Positions 36,009 through 44,756 of a stretch of DNA of 64,000 nt are shown in pieces (the first letter of the stretch is position 1; each line of letters opens with the position of its first letter). The stretch is from Prolixibacter sp. SD074 (lineage in GTDB: Bacteria > Bacteroidota > Bacteroidia > Bacteroidales > Prolixibacteraceae). The DNA lies in NCBI RefSeq assembly GCF_009617895.1, contig NZ_BLAW01000001.1:1603001-1667000 (forward strand), given 5' to 3'. Position numbers and translations under genes: made by a program. The notes beneath the pieces were generated by a model. It was not told the origin of the DNA. It saw nothing but the letters and a program-made list of their open reading frames with translations, and searched no databases.

Positions 36009-36234
36009 GAATTTTTCGATGGATAAAGGTAATCATATAGGCAGGAATCCAAATTATCAGCAATCCTTGCAGGAAGTAGTCAAAGACATTTTCATAAAAA
36101 CCTACCGGAAAATTACATACTTCATCCCTACACTTTATCAAACAGGCACTTAGGTTTTGGAATTTTAATCCTGATTATTTTATAAATTAGCAATTATAAT
36201 CAAAGTATAATAACTAAACCTTTCTATCAAAACC

Positions 36235-36624
36235 ATGGCACTTCAATACAAAGTCATCTCTACCATTAAGCGTGGACAAGCTGAGGCTAACGAAAGAATC
36301 TGGTCCCCAAAGCTAACCGGTTCCCGTAAAATCAACCTTCGACAAGTCGCCGAGATATTGACACAACGCTCGACTGCATCGGAAGCCGACGTTCATCTGG
36401 TATTAATGGGACTGGTGGATCTACTGCCCGAGTTATTGCTCGACGGCAATACAGTAAAAATCGATGAATTCGGTTCCTTTCGGTTGCATGCAAAAGTAAC
36501 CACTGAAGGCACTCCCGACAAAGTCACATCGCGCAACATACGCGATTTACGAATCAGCTTTCTTCCTGATAAGCGAATAAAAACGGCTCTAAAACGCGCG
36601 GTTTTCAAGAAGAAAAGAGAATAA
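36235..36624 (+). CDS. HU family DNA-binding protein (HU-HIG type)
   Basis: This 129-residue protein has the Bacteroidota HU-HIG pattern. It begins with an ALQYKVISTIKRG strand, an LRQVAEILTQRST helix, VLMGLVDLLPELLLDGNTVKIDEFGSFRL (the DNA-binding arm region begins here) and a basic C-terminus (LKRAVFKKKRE). Such proteins bind DNA as dimers and shape the chromosome. The upstream 80 bp are AT-rich, without a sure promoter. Its 3' end meets the convergent gene at 36626 with a single base between them. Confidence 0.88.
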   Translation: MALQYKVISTIKRGQAEANERIWSPKLTGSRKINLRQVAEILTQRSTASEADVHLVLMGLVDLLPELLLDGNTVKIDEFGSFRLHAKVTTEGTPDKVTSRNIRDLRISFLPDKRIKTALKRAVFKKKRE

Positions 36625-36625
36625 G

Positions 36626-37192
36626 TCACCGTTTCCGGCTACGGGAGAAAATTCGTACGCCCATTAAAATGAAAACGATGCCGGCCAGCCACAACACGAC
36701 CACATTATCAGTGATGGACTGTCCTCCGGAAAAGAAAATGTAAAACCCGAGTACAGCCAGCAGGCCGCCAATGGTAAAATTGACTATGGCATAATTCTTC
36801 GAACTCCGCGGAACATAAATCCAGTGGGGGTACGTTCCGCCGGTAAAATAGCCGTCCACATACATCTTGCTAATCCATTCGAGGTGCTGGTCGATGTAAC
36901 TTCCTGTTTCAGTTTGCTTGTCCATTTTACTGATTTGCCACGGTTCGGCAGGCATATTCCGGAAAGCTGCATAGTTGGGTGATAACTTTTGCAATGCTCC
37001 CAGGCTTTCGTCGGAAGCAATCAAATCCTCCCACTTTACATTCCGCACAAAGTCGCTTTCGCTGCGGATAGCATCGCGGCCCAGCAGGAACAGTTCACCC
37101 CGGGGCGTACGATAGGCAAAGGTGACCGGTTTCTTCTCTTGCGCCACATGATACGTGGTAATAAAGGGCGATATGGAACGCATGATTTTCAT
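36626..37192 (-). CDS. hypothetical membrane protein
   Basis: This 188-residue protein is not recognised. Residues 1-125 are soluble, with a YRTPRGELFLLGRDAIRSES segment and several tryptophans. The C-terminal part has two membrane helices (about 132-150 and 158-180) and a final basic RSRKR. I prefer ATG 37192; a GTG at 37219 is possible. It lies downstream of the truncated lipoprotein, and the two may once have been one unit. Confidence 0.6.
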   Translation of the reverse strand: MKIMRSISPFITTYHVAQEKKPVTFAYRTPRGELFLLGRDAIRSESDFVRNVKWEDLIASDESLGALQKLSPNYAAFRNMPAEPWQISKMDKQTETGSYIDQHLEWISKMYVDGYFTGGTYPHWIYVPRSSKNYAIVNFTIGGLLAVLGFYIFFSGGQSITDNVVVLWLAGIVFILMGVRIFSRSRKR

Positions 37193-37268
37193 CGCAGCTT
37201 TTTTGGGTTCTCTCACCAACTGCTACGAGTCGGGACGACTGAAAGGTTTCAGGTTATACCTTAAAAAA

Positions 37269-37403
37269 CTACGAAAGAGAACTTTTCCAAAGAGTTTCAA
37301 ACTCAAGAACCGGCTGGGTTTGGTCGCCCACTGCCGGTATTTGTTTCGGCCCACACGACGATAACAGCAACAGGGCCAGCAGATAAAAGAGGTTTCTCTT
37401 CAT
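37269..37403 (-). CDS. truncated small lipoprotein
   Basis: This 44-residue ORF begins with a clear lipoprotein signal (MKRNLFYLLALLLLSSC, lipobox LSSC). It ends after only 27 more residues. The last 13 residues (VLEFETLWKSSLS) are encoded by a palindromic repeat related to the 29-bp repeats near hemB. It looks like the front of a lipoprotein gene cut short by repeat insertion; a genuine small lipoprotein cannot be excluded. Confidence 0.4.
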   Translation of the reverse strand: MKRNLFYLLALLLLSSCGPKQIPAVGDQTQPVLEFETLWKSSLS

Positions 37404-37437
37404 ATGAATCAACAGTTGTTTGGTTTTATGATAATAT

Positions 37438-37593
37438 TGAGTCTGCTCCGAAAAGTCTGAGTTCATTGATTTTCAACTTCTTTACCCCTGATCCCTAAAG
37501 GGGAACTCGCTGAAAATCAATGAATTCTTCAAGGTCCCCTTCAGGGGTCCGATACTTCGGAATAGGGGTTTTTGACTTTTCGGAGTGGACTCA
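37438..37593. mobile_element. miniature inverted-repeat element next to sfsA
   Basis: Terminal repeats of 20 bp with two mismatches (left TGAGTCTGCTCCGAAAAGTC from 37438, right its inverted partner ending at 37593) enclose a 116-bp interior. The interior has a CCCCTTCAGGGG-type pair resembling the element at 12600-12790. The right end lies immediately beside the sfsA stop codon. It encodes nothing. Confidence 0.7.
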
Positions 37594-38286
37594 TTACAAT
37601 TCAAAATCGAGTTTCCGTACCAGTTCGATGCCTTCCGGAGTGACTTCGGCCTGCATGGGAATAATCTCTACGCCTTGGCGGTATGCTTCACGAAGTGCTT
37701 TGCCATATTCCGGGTCGATATCATCGGCCGGGCCAAACCTATCGACATCCACGCGCTGAATGATGTAGAGCATTACGGCGCGCATTCCCTGTTTCTTCAC
37801 CTCCATCAGTGTGTTCAAATGCTTGCGCCCGCGGGTGGTCACAGCATCCGGGAAAAGGGCATCGCTTCCTTCCTTCATGGTCACATTCTTCACTTCGATG
37901 AAACAGGTTTCCCCCTCTTTCTGCGCCATCACATCGAAACGGCTGTCGCCAAATTTTACCTCCCGTTTCACGGTATCGTACCCGCTCAATTCCGGAATCC
38001 GGTTATCACGGACCGCTTCAAAGGCAATTTTGTTGGGATTATTGGTATTAATACCCACCCAGCCACCGTTAATCTTTATCATTTCCCAGGTAAATTTCGT
38101 CCTCCTTTTCGGATCGTTCACCGGAGTCAGGTACACCTCGGCCCCATCTTCCAGGCAACTTTTCATCGTCCCTGAATTGGTACAATGCACCGTCACTTCA
38201 GTACCATCATCTAGTTCTACATCAGCCAGAAATCGTTTATACCGTTTGATTAAACGACCGTGAACCAGTTCTTCTTCAATTCTCAT
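37594..38286 (-). CDS. sfsA: SfsA family DNA/RNA nuclease-like protein
   Basis: This 230-residue protein has the SfsA pattern. It begins with an OB-like N-terminal part (LVHGRLIKRYKRFLADVEL, CTNSGTM) and continues with a restriction-endonuclease-like core (FIEVKNVTM, FPDAVTTRGRKHL). The E-x-K in CFIEVKN is the metal-binding dyad. The family was named sugar fermentation stimulation protein; its molecular role is uncertain. A miniature element abuts its stop codon. Confidence 0.9.
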   Translation of the reverse strand: MRIEEELVHGRLIKRYKRFLADVELDDGTEVTVHCTNSGTMKSCLEDGAEVYLTPVNDPKRRTKFTWEMIKINGGWVGINTNNPNKIAFEAVRDNRIPELSGYDTVKREVKFGDSRFDVMAQKEGETCFIEVKNVTMKEGSDALFPDAVTTRGRKHLNTLMEVKKQGMRAVMLYIIQRVDVDRFGPADDIDPEYGKALREAYRQGVEIIPMQAEVTPEGIELVRKLDFEL

Positions 38287-38515
38287 AGGCTATTGTTTTA
38301 TTTCATCGATCATCATTTACCCCGACTTCTTTTCGTAATGATATGTTCAAAACTAAACAATACCTTGCCCTACACGGAAAACTTTATAAAGTTTGTACCC
38401 TCGCGCAAACACAGGTTGATGAAAAATTCACCTCATTTGCGAAGATTTTATTAATCAAAATGTTATTTTGTTGTAGGAAGACTGTTTTAAATCAGTAGAA
38501 TGCCGTAACTTGAAG

Positions 38516-40048
38516 ATGTGTCATAAATTAAATCCAACCTTTTTTGATAGCATGCTTTACCCCCAGATAACAGAAAAACGAATGAGGCTTCATCCGGTTA
38601 CATTGCTGTTTACAGGTCAGAAAGAGACAGAATCCAAATTTAGGAAACAGTATTTCAGCGAGTCCATACCGCAATTCAGGTTTACGTTTCTCCTATTGAC
38701 GATTCTGTATGCCGGGTTCAGCATTGTAGACTACCTGTATATTCCCAATCGCTTAACAACGTTCCTTTTCATCAGGTTTGGCATTGTCCTACCCCTGATG
38801 GCCGGCACGTTGTTTCTTTCCTATTCTCAATATTTCGAAAGAATATGGCAGGTTTTATTGGCCCTTTGTTACATTGTTGCCGGAGCCGGGATTAGTTATA
38901 TGCTTATTCTCGAGCCGGAAAACTTCACTTATTACGGAGGTTTGATGCTGGTATTTTCGGCTGGATATTTTTTCATACGGCTCCGATTTTTGTATGCGTC
39001 GATTGCCGGCTGGATTACCTTGATTTTATTCGTCACAGGTAAAGTAATAGCCCAGCAAACCTTCTCCGAATTGTTGGTCATATCCTTCTTCTTCTTCACG
39101 GCCATGAACCTGATTGGAATGTTCGGCTCCTATTATCTTGAATATTATGCCAGACGTAATTTTTACCAGCATTTACAACGTCAGCAACAACAAAATCTGC
39201 TCAACGAAACTTTCCGGAACCGTGAAAACGAAATCGAGCAACGGACACTGGAACTCAAACAAAAAAATAACCGGTTGATGCATGAGCTGGCACGCGGCAG
39301 AATTATCGAACATGAGTTAATCCGTGTAAAGGAAAAGGCAGAAGAGTCGGATCGATTAAAAACAGCCTTCCTGACCAATCTAAGCCACGAGCTCCGGACA
39401 CCGCTTAACTCCATTATCGGCTTTGCTTACCTGTTATCGAACGATGATATAGAACCAGAAGAGAGAACCGAATATCAACGCATTATCCACCAGCAGAGCG
39501 ATTACATGCTCAGTCAGATTAATGATATCGTTGAGATTTCGAAGATTGAGAGTGGAAACTACGAGCTTGACTTCATTAAATGCAGCATACCAGATATCTG
39601 CGGTGATGTACTCGATGTAATGAAGAAACAGTTGTTACCTGAAGTTAATCTTGTTATTGATGAAAAATCTGGGAAACAGTATATTCCACCAATAAAAACC
39701 GATTGTGAGCGACTTACTCAAATACTGAAGCAGCTGGTATCGAACGCAATAAAATACACCCAGCAAGGAGAAATCAGGATTGGTTACGGCCTGAATTCGC
39801 GGGAACGCTTGTTGGAATTTTATGTCAGCGACACAGGTATTGGGATTTCAGAAGAGAACCGGCAGAAGATATTCAAACGTTTCACCAAACTCGATCCGTT
39901 TGCCCAGGGAACCGGACTGGGACTCTCGATATGCAAAGCGCTTGTTGAACAAATGGGTGGCAACATCGATCTGGAATCCAGTCCCGGAAATGGAACGACT
40001 TTCCGGTTTAATATTCCTTATGCGCCGGTTGAAACTACTGTAAGTTAG
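38516..40048 (+). CDS. membrane sensor histidine kinase (hybrid-free, HATPase)
   Basis: This 510-residue kinase has six predicted N-terminal membrane helices (about 55-210) without a large periplasmic loop. A coiled-coil (about 220-275) follows, then HisKA with SHELRTPLNSIIGF and HATPase motifs QLVSNAIKYTQ, VSDTGIGI and GTGLGLSICKAL. No response regulator is adjacent, so it is an orphan here. ATG 38516 is chosen over TTG 38510. Its stop overlaps the stop of the convergent ATP-grasp-like gene. Confidence 0.85.
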   Translation: MCHKLNPTFFDSMLYPQITEKRMRLHPVTLLFTGQKETESKFRKQYFSESIPQFRFTFLLLTILYAGFSIVDYLYIPNRLTTFLFIRFGIVLPLMAGTLFLSYSQYFERIWQVLLALCYIVAGAGISYMLILEPENFTYYGGLMLVFSAGYFFIRLRFLYASIAGWITLILFVTGKVIAQQTFSELLVISFFFFTAMNLIGMFGSYYLEYYARRNFYQHLQRQQQQNLLNETFRNRENEIEQRTLELKQKNNRLMHELARGRIIEHELIRVKEKAEESDRLKTAFLTNLSHELRTPLNSIIGFAYLLSNDDIEPEERTEYQRIIHQQSDYMLSQINDIVEISKIESGNYELDFIKCSIPDICGDVLDVMKKQLLPEVNLVIDEKSGKQYIPPIKTDCERLTQILKQLVSNAIKYTQQGEIRIGYGLNSRERLLEFYVSDTGIGISEENRQKIFKRFTKLDPFAQGTGLGLSICKALVEQMGGNIDLESSPGNGTTFRFNIPYAPVETTVS

Positions 40049-41280
40049 CTACGCTCCACATTTAACCAGACGCCAAATTGTGCATCTTCCGAAGGAGGAA
40101 CCATCGGCAGAATGCCTTCAGCTATTTTCCCGTCGGTCACTTTGACAGGAAACCGGGACATTTGTGCCTCGATATCCTGACTAAACCGACCAAGTTTATC
40201 AAAGGTTATCTCCCATCGTCCGTCACTTTCAGGAGAAATCATCTCACGCAACTCCAGTGTTAAAGCTCCCATGTTGTAACGAGAATTGATTTCCAGACAG
40301 GGATGTAATCGAAGCTTATTACCTGCATCGCGGTAAAGCAACAAATCGACTCCCAGCCAACCGTGATACATATGTGAAAAGATACTTTCGGAAAGCACGC
40401 TTTGTAATAACTGCCTGACAACCGGCACGTAATCCGTTAAAAAGCTTTTTTCATCGGCAGAAAGGCCCGGTGATAATTCACGGATATAATTTCCCTGGTA
40501 GCGTCCGGCAGCATCAGTTAAAAACGAGGATAGTCCCCGATAAACGACTTCCCCCTTAGCCTCCGAATAAAATTGCAGGGACAAATTGGCTACGTTATTC
40601 AGCCAGGGTTCCACCATTACATAGCCTTGTCGCTTCAAAAATCCGGAAATAACCTGTCGGCTTGATTGATTAAACTCATTTGCTCCCAGCATTTGAATTC
40701 CCCGTCCGGAAGCGCTCCAGGGGGACTTCACCACCAACCTTCCCCACTTACTCTGCAAGCGTGTTATTTCCTCTAATTGTGAGCATAAAACAGGGCTTTC
40801 ATCCAGTGGCAACAACCAATCGTTCTCTCCTGCTGTTCTCAATACTTCCGTTAAAACTCCTGCGGCAGTTTTCCGGCTGTAAACCTCTCGGAGAGATTCT
40901 GTCCATTGAGCTATCGGTGAGCTTTTGAATTCATCGGAACAAGATTCTTTAAGAGGGTTCAACCTTCGGTGGATAGACGGGCCCCACCCCCATGGACACA
41001 AAAATCCCTTTGGTTGCTGACAAAACGCGAGATCACTAAGTGCTTCATCTTCCTTCATAAACGCTGGGAGCTTCTTTCCTGCTTTTTGCCAAAGAGTTAG
41101 AAACGATTCCGAAGGAACTTTGTGAACCAACACAATATCAGTCTCCTTCGCAAAAAACATCGGCATGGTGCCCAAATCTTTTTCAAATTGAAGCAGTCTT
41201 TTCGGCGGCATATAGTTGGGATCGCCATTGGCAATGGCCAGTTCATTGGTCGGATTAAAAAGGTATACATCGGAAAACAT
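40045..41280 (-). CDS. ATP-grasp-like hypothetical protein
   Basis: This is a 411-residue soluble protein. The segments WGRLVVKSPWSASGRGIQ (nucleotide-binding lysine and glycine-rich loop) and HPCLEINSRYNMG (acidic metal-binding end) suggest an ATP-grasp fold. The N-terminal part (VYLFNPTNELAIANG) is not recognised. ATP-grasp enzymes ligate a carboxylate to an amine or thiol with ATP; the substrate is unknown. ATG 41280 gives the natural N-terminus, and the frame is open upstream only through a spurious extension. Confidence 0.6.
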   Translation of the reverse strand: MFSDVYLFNPTNELAIANGDPNYMPPKRLLQFEKDLGTMPMFFAKETDIVLVHKVPSESFLTLWQKAGKKLPAFMKEDEALSDLAFCQQPKGFLCPWGWGPSIHRRLNPLKESCSDEFKSSPIAQWTESLREVYSRKTAAGVLTEVLRTAGENDWLLPLDESPVLCSQLEEITRLQSKWGRLVVKSPWSASGRGIQMLGANEFNQSSRQVISGFLKRQGYVMVEPWLNNVANLSLQFYSEAKGEVVYRGLSSFLTDAAGRYQGNYIRELSPGLSADEKSFLTDYVPVVRQLLQSVLSESIFSHMYHGWLGVDLLLYRDAGNKLRLHPCLEINSRYNMGALTLELREMISPESDGRWEITFDKLGRFSQDIEAQMSRFPVKVTDGKIAEGILPMVPPSEDAQFGVWLNVERS

Positions 41281-41448
41281 GGAACAAAAGTACCGCAAAG
41301 AAACAAACGAATAGCGCCAAAGGGACAAAAATCCCTAACTTGGCAGCGTAAATGAACATCAATTCAGCAAAATGTCACAATGATACTCCGCTGTCCATCT
41401 TGCTGACATATTTCAACGAATATTGGAAGTTCTAAAAAATATAATGAG

Positions 41449-41970
41449 ATGAAAACACTTCGCTTTTTGATCTGTCACCATCCCTTCGCTTCCGGTGATG
41501 AACCGGCAGAATTTGTACTGCACAACGCCCATCCCCGTTTTCTGGCCAAAGCGGAAGCGCTTGATTTTGAAGAGTTGGAAACCCGACCGGATAAACCTTT
41601 CGGCGATGTTCTCTATATCAATGGTGAAGGGGACATGGAAATTTACCGGCTGACAGTGACCGAATTTTATGACCGGGCGGACGATGACGACATTCTCCAG
41701 GTGTTGCTACAGGGCGGACACGATTTTTACGTTAGTTACCTCGACCAGGTGGCAGAAGATGAAGGTGAAAAGCCGGGATATCCGGTTAAAGACTTCAATA
41801 AAGACCTGCCAGGACTGAAGATTCTTCAGGCTTCTGACACATTCACCCTGGTTTACAATGGTCTTGTAGCTGATTTTAAAAGCGAAGAAGAGCTGGATGA
41901 GTTTCTTGAGCAGGATTTAGAAATCACACAATCGATGCTCGACCAGGGAATCATCAACAAATTTGAATAA
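41449..41970 (+). CDS. acidic hypothetical protein
   Basis: This is a 173-residue acidic protein of unknown family, cytoplasmic by absence of a signal. It begins with KTLRFLICHHPFASGDE and carries acidic stretches at 76-82 and 101-108. It ends with DFKSEEELDEFLEQDLE. A strong terminator follows its stop within 20 bp, and no gene precedes it on the same strand closely. No function is assigned. Confidence 0.6.
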   Translation: MKTLRFLICHHPFASGDEPAEFVLHNAHPRFLAKAEALDFEELETRPDKPFGDVLYINGEGDMEIYRLTVTEFYDRADDDDILQVLLQGGHDFYVSYLDQVAEDEGEKPGYPVKDFNKDLPGLKILQASDTFTLVYNGLVADFKSEEELDEFLEQDLEITQSMLDQGIINKFE

Positions 41971-41989
41971 AATCAGAAATTTTTTTGGC

Positions 41990-42022
41990 CCCGGCATTTC
42001 AACCGAATGCCGGGTTTATTTT
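41990..42022 (+). terminator. strong rho-independent terminator
   Basis: The stem CCCGGCATT (41990-41998) and AATGCCGGG (42006-42014), perfect over 9 bp with a 7-nt loop, is followed by TTTATTTT. It ends the acidic hypothetical gene. Confidence 0.88.
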
Positions 42023-42169
42023 GCCTTGATAATCATTCTTCCCCCCCTTCTCATTCGTATTTTTGCTATAAAAAATTAAAACTTACTCGCTTAAGTCCTC
42101 ATTTTTCAACTGTCGGAAATCTTACATTAATATTAAATATCCTATTATTTCATTACATTTTGTCATGTG

Positions 42170-42202
42170 TTTGGCGGTATTATAAAGAAATATGTATATT
42201 TA
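42170..42202 (+). promoter_or_regulatory. putative asnB promoter
   Basis: TTTG at 42170-42173 and TATATTTA at 42195-42202 are 21 bp apart, close to the Bacteroidota -33/-7 consensus (TTTG and TAnnTTTG; the last base differs). This is 56 bp before the asnB ATG in an AT-rich region. It is a prediction from consensus only. Confidence 0.5.
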
Positions 42203-42257
42203 CAGCAACAAAAGCTTTCAAAAAGAGTTATCATAGATATCAGATAAACGAATTATT

Positions 42258-43925
42258 ATGTGTGGAATTGTCGGTGTATTTGACCTGAAAGTAGAATCGC
42301 AGCAGCTGCGGCCCCAGGTTTTGGAAATGTCCAAAAAGATTCGCCATCGCGGTCCGGATTGGTCCGGCATTTTTTGCGAGGACAAAGCCATTTTGGCTCA
42401 CGAAAGATTATCCATTGTCGATCCTTCATCCGGAGGACAACCGTTGTACAGTAAAGATGGTAATTTGGTACTGGCTGTCAATGGCGAGATATATAACCAC
42501 CAGGGAATTCGTGACCGATACGAAGACTCTTATGATTTCCTCACCAAATCGGATTGTGAAGTAATTCTTCCGCTCTATCGCGAAAAGGGAAAAGATTTTC
42601 TGGAAGAATTAAACGGAATTTTTGCTTTTGCACTTTATGATAAAGAAAAAGATGAATACCTGATTGCCCGCGACCACATCGGTATTATCCCGTTGTATAT
42701 GGGCTGGGATTCATATGGTAACTTTTACGTTGCGTCCGAATTGAAATCACTGGAAGGTGCCTGCAACAAGATTGAAGAATTTCTGCCCGGCCATTACTGG
42801 TCAAGTACCGAAGGTGAAATGAAGCGTTGGTATAAACGTGAGTGGATGGAATACGATAATGTGAAGGACAATCCGGCATCCATCGACGAGTTACGCGATG
42901 CTTTGGAAGCAGCTGTTCACCGTCAACTGATGTCCGATGTACCTTACGGCGTGCTGCTATCCGGGGGCCTCGATTCATCGGTTATTTCCGCTATCGCGAA
43001 GAAATATGCCGCCCACCGGGTTGAAACAGAAGATAAAAAGGATGCCTGGTGGCCTCAACTGCACTCATTTGCCATCGGTCTGGAAGGTTCACCCGACTTG
43101 GCCGCGGCGCAAAAAGTGGCTGACCACATTGGTACCGTTCACCATGAAGTTCACTTCACCATACAGGAAGGACTAGATGCGGTAAAAGATGTGATTTACC
43201 ATCTCGAAACATACGATGTAACCACAGTTCGCGCATCCACACCGATGTACCTGTTGTCACGGGTCATCAAATCGATGGGCGTGAAAATGGTACTTTCAGG
43301 CGAAGGTGCCGATGAAATTTTCGGTGGTTACCTCTACTTCCATAAAGCACCCGATGCTAAATCTTTCCACGAAGAAACCATCAGGAAGTTAAGCAAACTG
43401 CACTTGTACGACTGCCTAAGGGCAAACAAATCGTTAGCAGCCTGGGGTGTTGAAGGGCGCGTTCCTTTCCTCGACAAAGAGTTTTTGGATGTAGCTATGC
43501 GCATGAATCCGGAAGCCAAAATGGCCAAAGATGGAAAAATGGAAAAATGGGTAGTACGTAAAGCATTTGAAGATTATTTGCCCGACAGTGTTGTTTGGCG
43601 CCAAAAAGAGCAATTCTCTGATGGTGTAGGATATAGCTGGATTGATACGTTAAAATCTATGGCAGCAGAACAAGTCTCAGACGAGCAGTTGGACAACGCC
43701 AAATTTCGTTTTCCGGTAAATCCGCCCATGTCGAAAGAAGAATATTTTTACCGGGCCATTTTCAGTGAGCATTTCCCTTCTGACCAGGCAGCTGCCTGCG
43801 TTCCATCGGTACCGTCAATCGCCTGCAGTACGGCTGAAGCATTGGCTTGGGATGAGTCATTCCGCAACAGTGCCGATCCAAGTGGACGAGCAGTAAAAAA
43901 TGTTCATCAGCAGGCCTATAAATGA
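42258..43925 (+). CDS. asnB: asparagine synthase (glutamine-hydrolysing)
   Basis: AsnB makes asparagine from aspartate, glutamine and ATP. The 555-residue protein begins MCGIVG, so Cys2 is the glutaminase nucleophile after Met removal. The RHRGPDWSG and NGEIYNHQ motifs belong to the class-II amidotransferase domain. The synthetase domain has the PP-loop LLSGGLDSSVISA, SGEGADEIFGGYLYF and a C-terminal tail. The length is typical. It stands alone between two terminators, with a promoter candidate upstream. Confidence 0.96.
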   Translation: MCGIVGVFDLKVESQQLRPQVLEMSKKIRHRGPDWSGIFCEDKAILAHERLSIVDPSSGGQPLYSKDGNLVLAVNGEIYNHQGIRDRYEDSYDFLTKSDCEVILPLYREKGKDFLEELNGIFAFALYDKEKDEYLIARDHIGIIPLYMGWDSYGNFYVASELKSLEGACNKIEEFLPGHYWSSTEGEMKRWYKREWMEYDNVKDNPASIDELRDALEAAVHRQLMSDVPYGVLLSGGLDSSVISAIAKKYAAHRVETEDKKDAWWPQLHSFAIGLEGSPDLAAAQKVADHIGTVHHEVHFTIQEGLDAVKDVIYHLETYDVTTVRASTPMYLLSRVIKSMGVKMVLSGEGADEIFGGYLYFHKAPDAKSFHEETIRKLSKLHLYDCLRANKSLAAWGVEGRVPFLDKEFLDVAMRMNPEAKMAKDGKMEKWVVRKAFEDYLPDSVVWRQKEQFSDGVGYSWIDTLKSMAAEQVSDEQLDNAKFRFPVNPPMSKEEYFYRAIFSEHFPSDQAAACVPSVPSIACSTAEALAWDESFRNSADPSGRAVKNVHQQAYK

Positions 43926-43955
43926 TGAAAAGCTAACCCCAAAATTAGTTCACAA

Positions 43956-43994
43956 ACAGCTGCCCGTTCCTGCTTCGGGTGGCTGTTTTACTTT
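43956..43994 (+). terminator. terminator between asnB and the GNAT gene
   Basis: ACAGC and CCCG (43956-43966 region) pair with CGGG and GCTGT (up to 43986) with a mismatched two-base step and a 9-nt loop, followed by TTTACTTTT. It ends asnB and may serve the convergent GNAT gene as well. Confidence 0.65.
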
Positions 43995-44455
43995 TGAGGT
44001 AAATCCTTCTCCATTAAAACACTTAGTGTCCCGTCGATAATGGCTGTTCCGGTTTCCCGGAAACCAACCTTTTGGTAGAATTTCCGGGCCGCTATTTGCG
44101 GCTCTGATGTCTCGAGGTGGAATTTCTCATAGCCCCGCGATACCGCTTCATTTTCCAATTGCACGTATAACTCCCGTGCCAGTCCCGTTCCCTGGTAATC
44201 CGGATCCACACGCATACGCTTAATCTCAGCCAGATGCCCGGTTGTTTTCCGAAAAGCTCCCATCGCTACAACCCGACCTTCATCCTCGCCTACGAGGAAA
44301 TAGCCGTTATCACCACCATATATCGTATCCAAATAAGGCAAATCATCGTCCCAGGGACCTTCTCCCCGGTACATTCCAATGGCTTCGAGCGCTTTCCGAT
44401 GCAACCCCACTATCTTATCAAAATCCTCTTTACGGTACACCCTGATTTTTACCAT
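43988..44455 (-). CDS. GNAT family N-acetyltransferase
   Basis: This 155-residue GNAT fold protein has acetyl-CoA binding motif A in MRVDPDYQGTGLARELYVQLE (R/Q-x-x-G-x-G/A form) and the usual ARKFYQKVGF strand-helix near the C-terminus. The substrate, a small molecule or a protein N-terminus or lysine, is unknown. It is convergent with asnB and has no obvious partner. Confidence 0.88.
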   Translation of the reverse strand: MVKIRVYRKEDFDKIVGLHRKALEAIGMYRGEGPWDDDLPYLDTIYGGDNGYFLVGEDEGRVVAMGAFRKTTGHLAEIKRMRVDPDYQGTGLARELYVQLENEAVSRGYEKFHLETSEPQIAARKFYQKVGFRETGTAIIDGTLSVLMEKDLPQK

Positions 44456-44756
44456 CGTGTTTACTGCAATTAAATGAATTCACCCATAATAAGGCATAAT
44501 GCATCCATATTGTTTAGTCTTACATATCTAAAATTATTATAAAACGACAACGAAGGTGAACCAACGCTGCCGCTGATAACACCCTTTTCCGCAAACACTT
44601 GTAAAAATGAAAGCGGAATCCCAAACAGGGACCCCGCTCATAAAAACCTAAAAACTTTGCGAAAAAAAAGATTGGCTACTTACTATTAAACGTGCACCAA
44701 CTTGATTTATTGGCATGGATCAAAAAAAAAAGATCAAGTTGATATACATGGTAGCG
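44456..44756. other. intergenic region containing the susCD terminator
   Basis: There is no gene. Apart from the hairpin at 44613-44637, the sequence is AT-rich with an ATCAAGTTGATATAC-type short inverted motif around 44732-44746. No promoter is assigned. Confidence 0.4.
44603..44637 (-). terminator. terminator of the susCD operon
   Basis: GCGG and TCCC pair with GGGA and CCGC (44613-44637, small internal loop, 5-nt end loop). Read on the minus strand it is followed by TTTCATTTTT at 44603-44612, as expected for a terminator of the susD gene 120 bp away. Confidence 0.6.
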
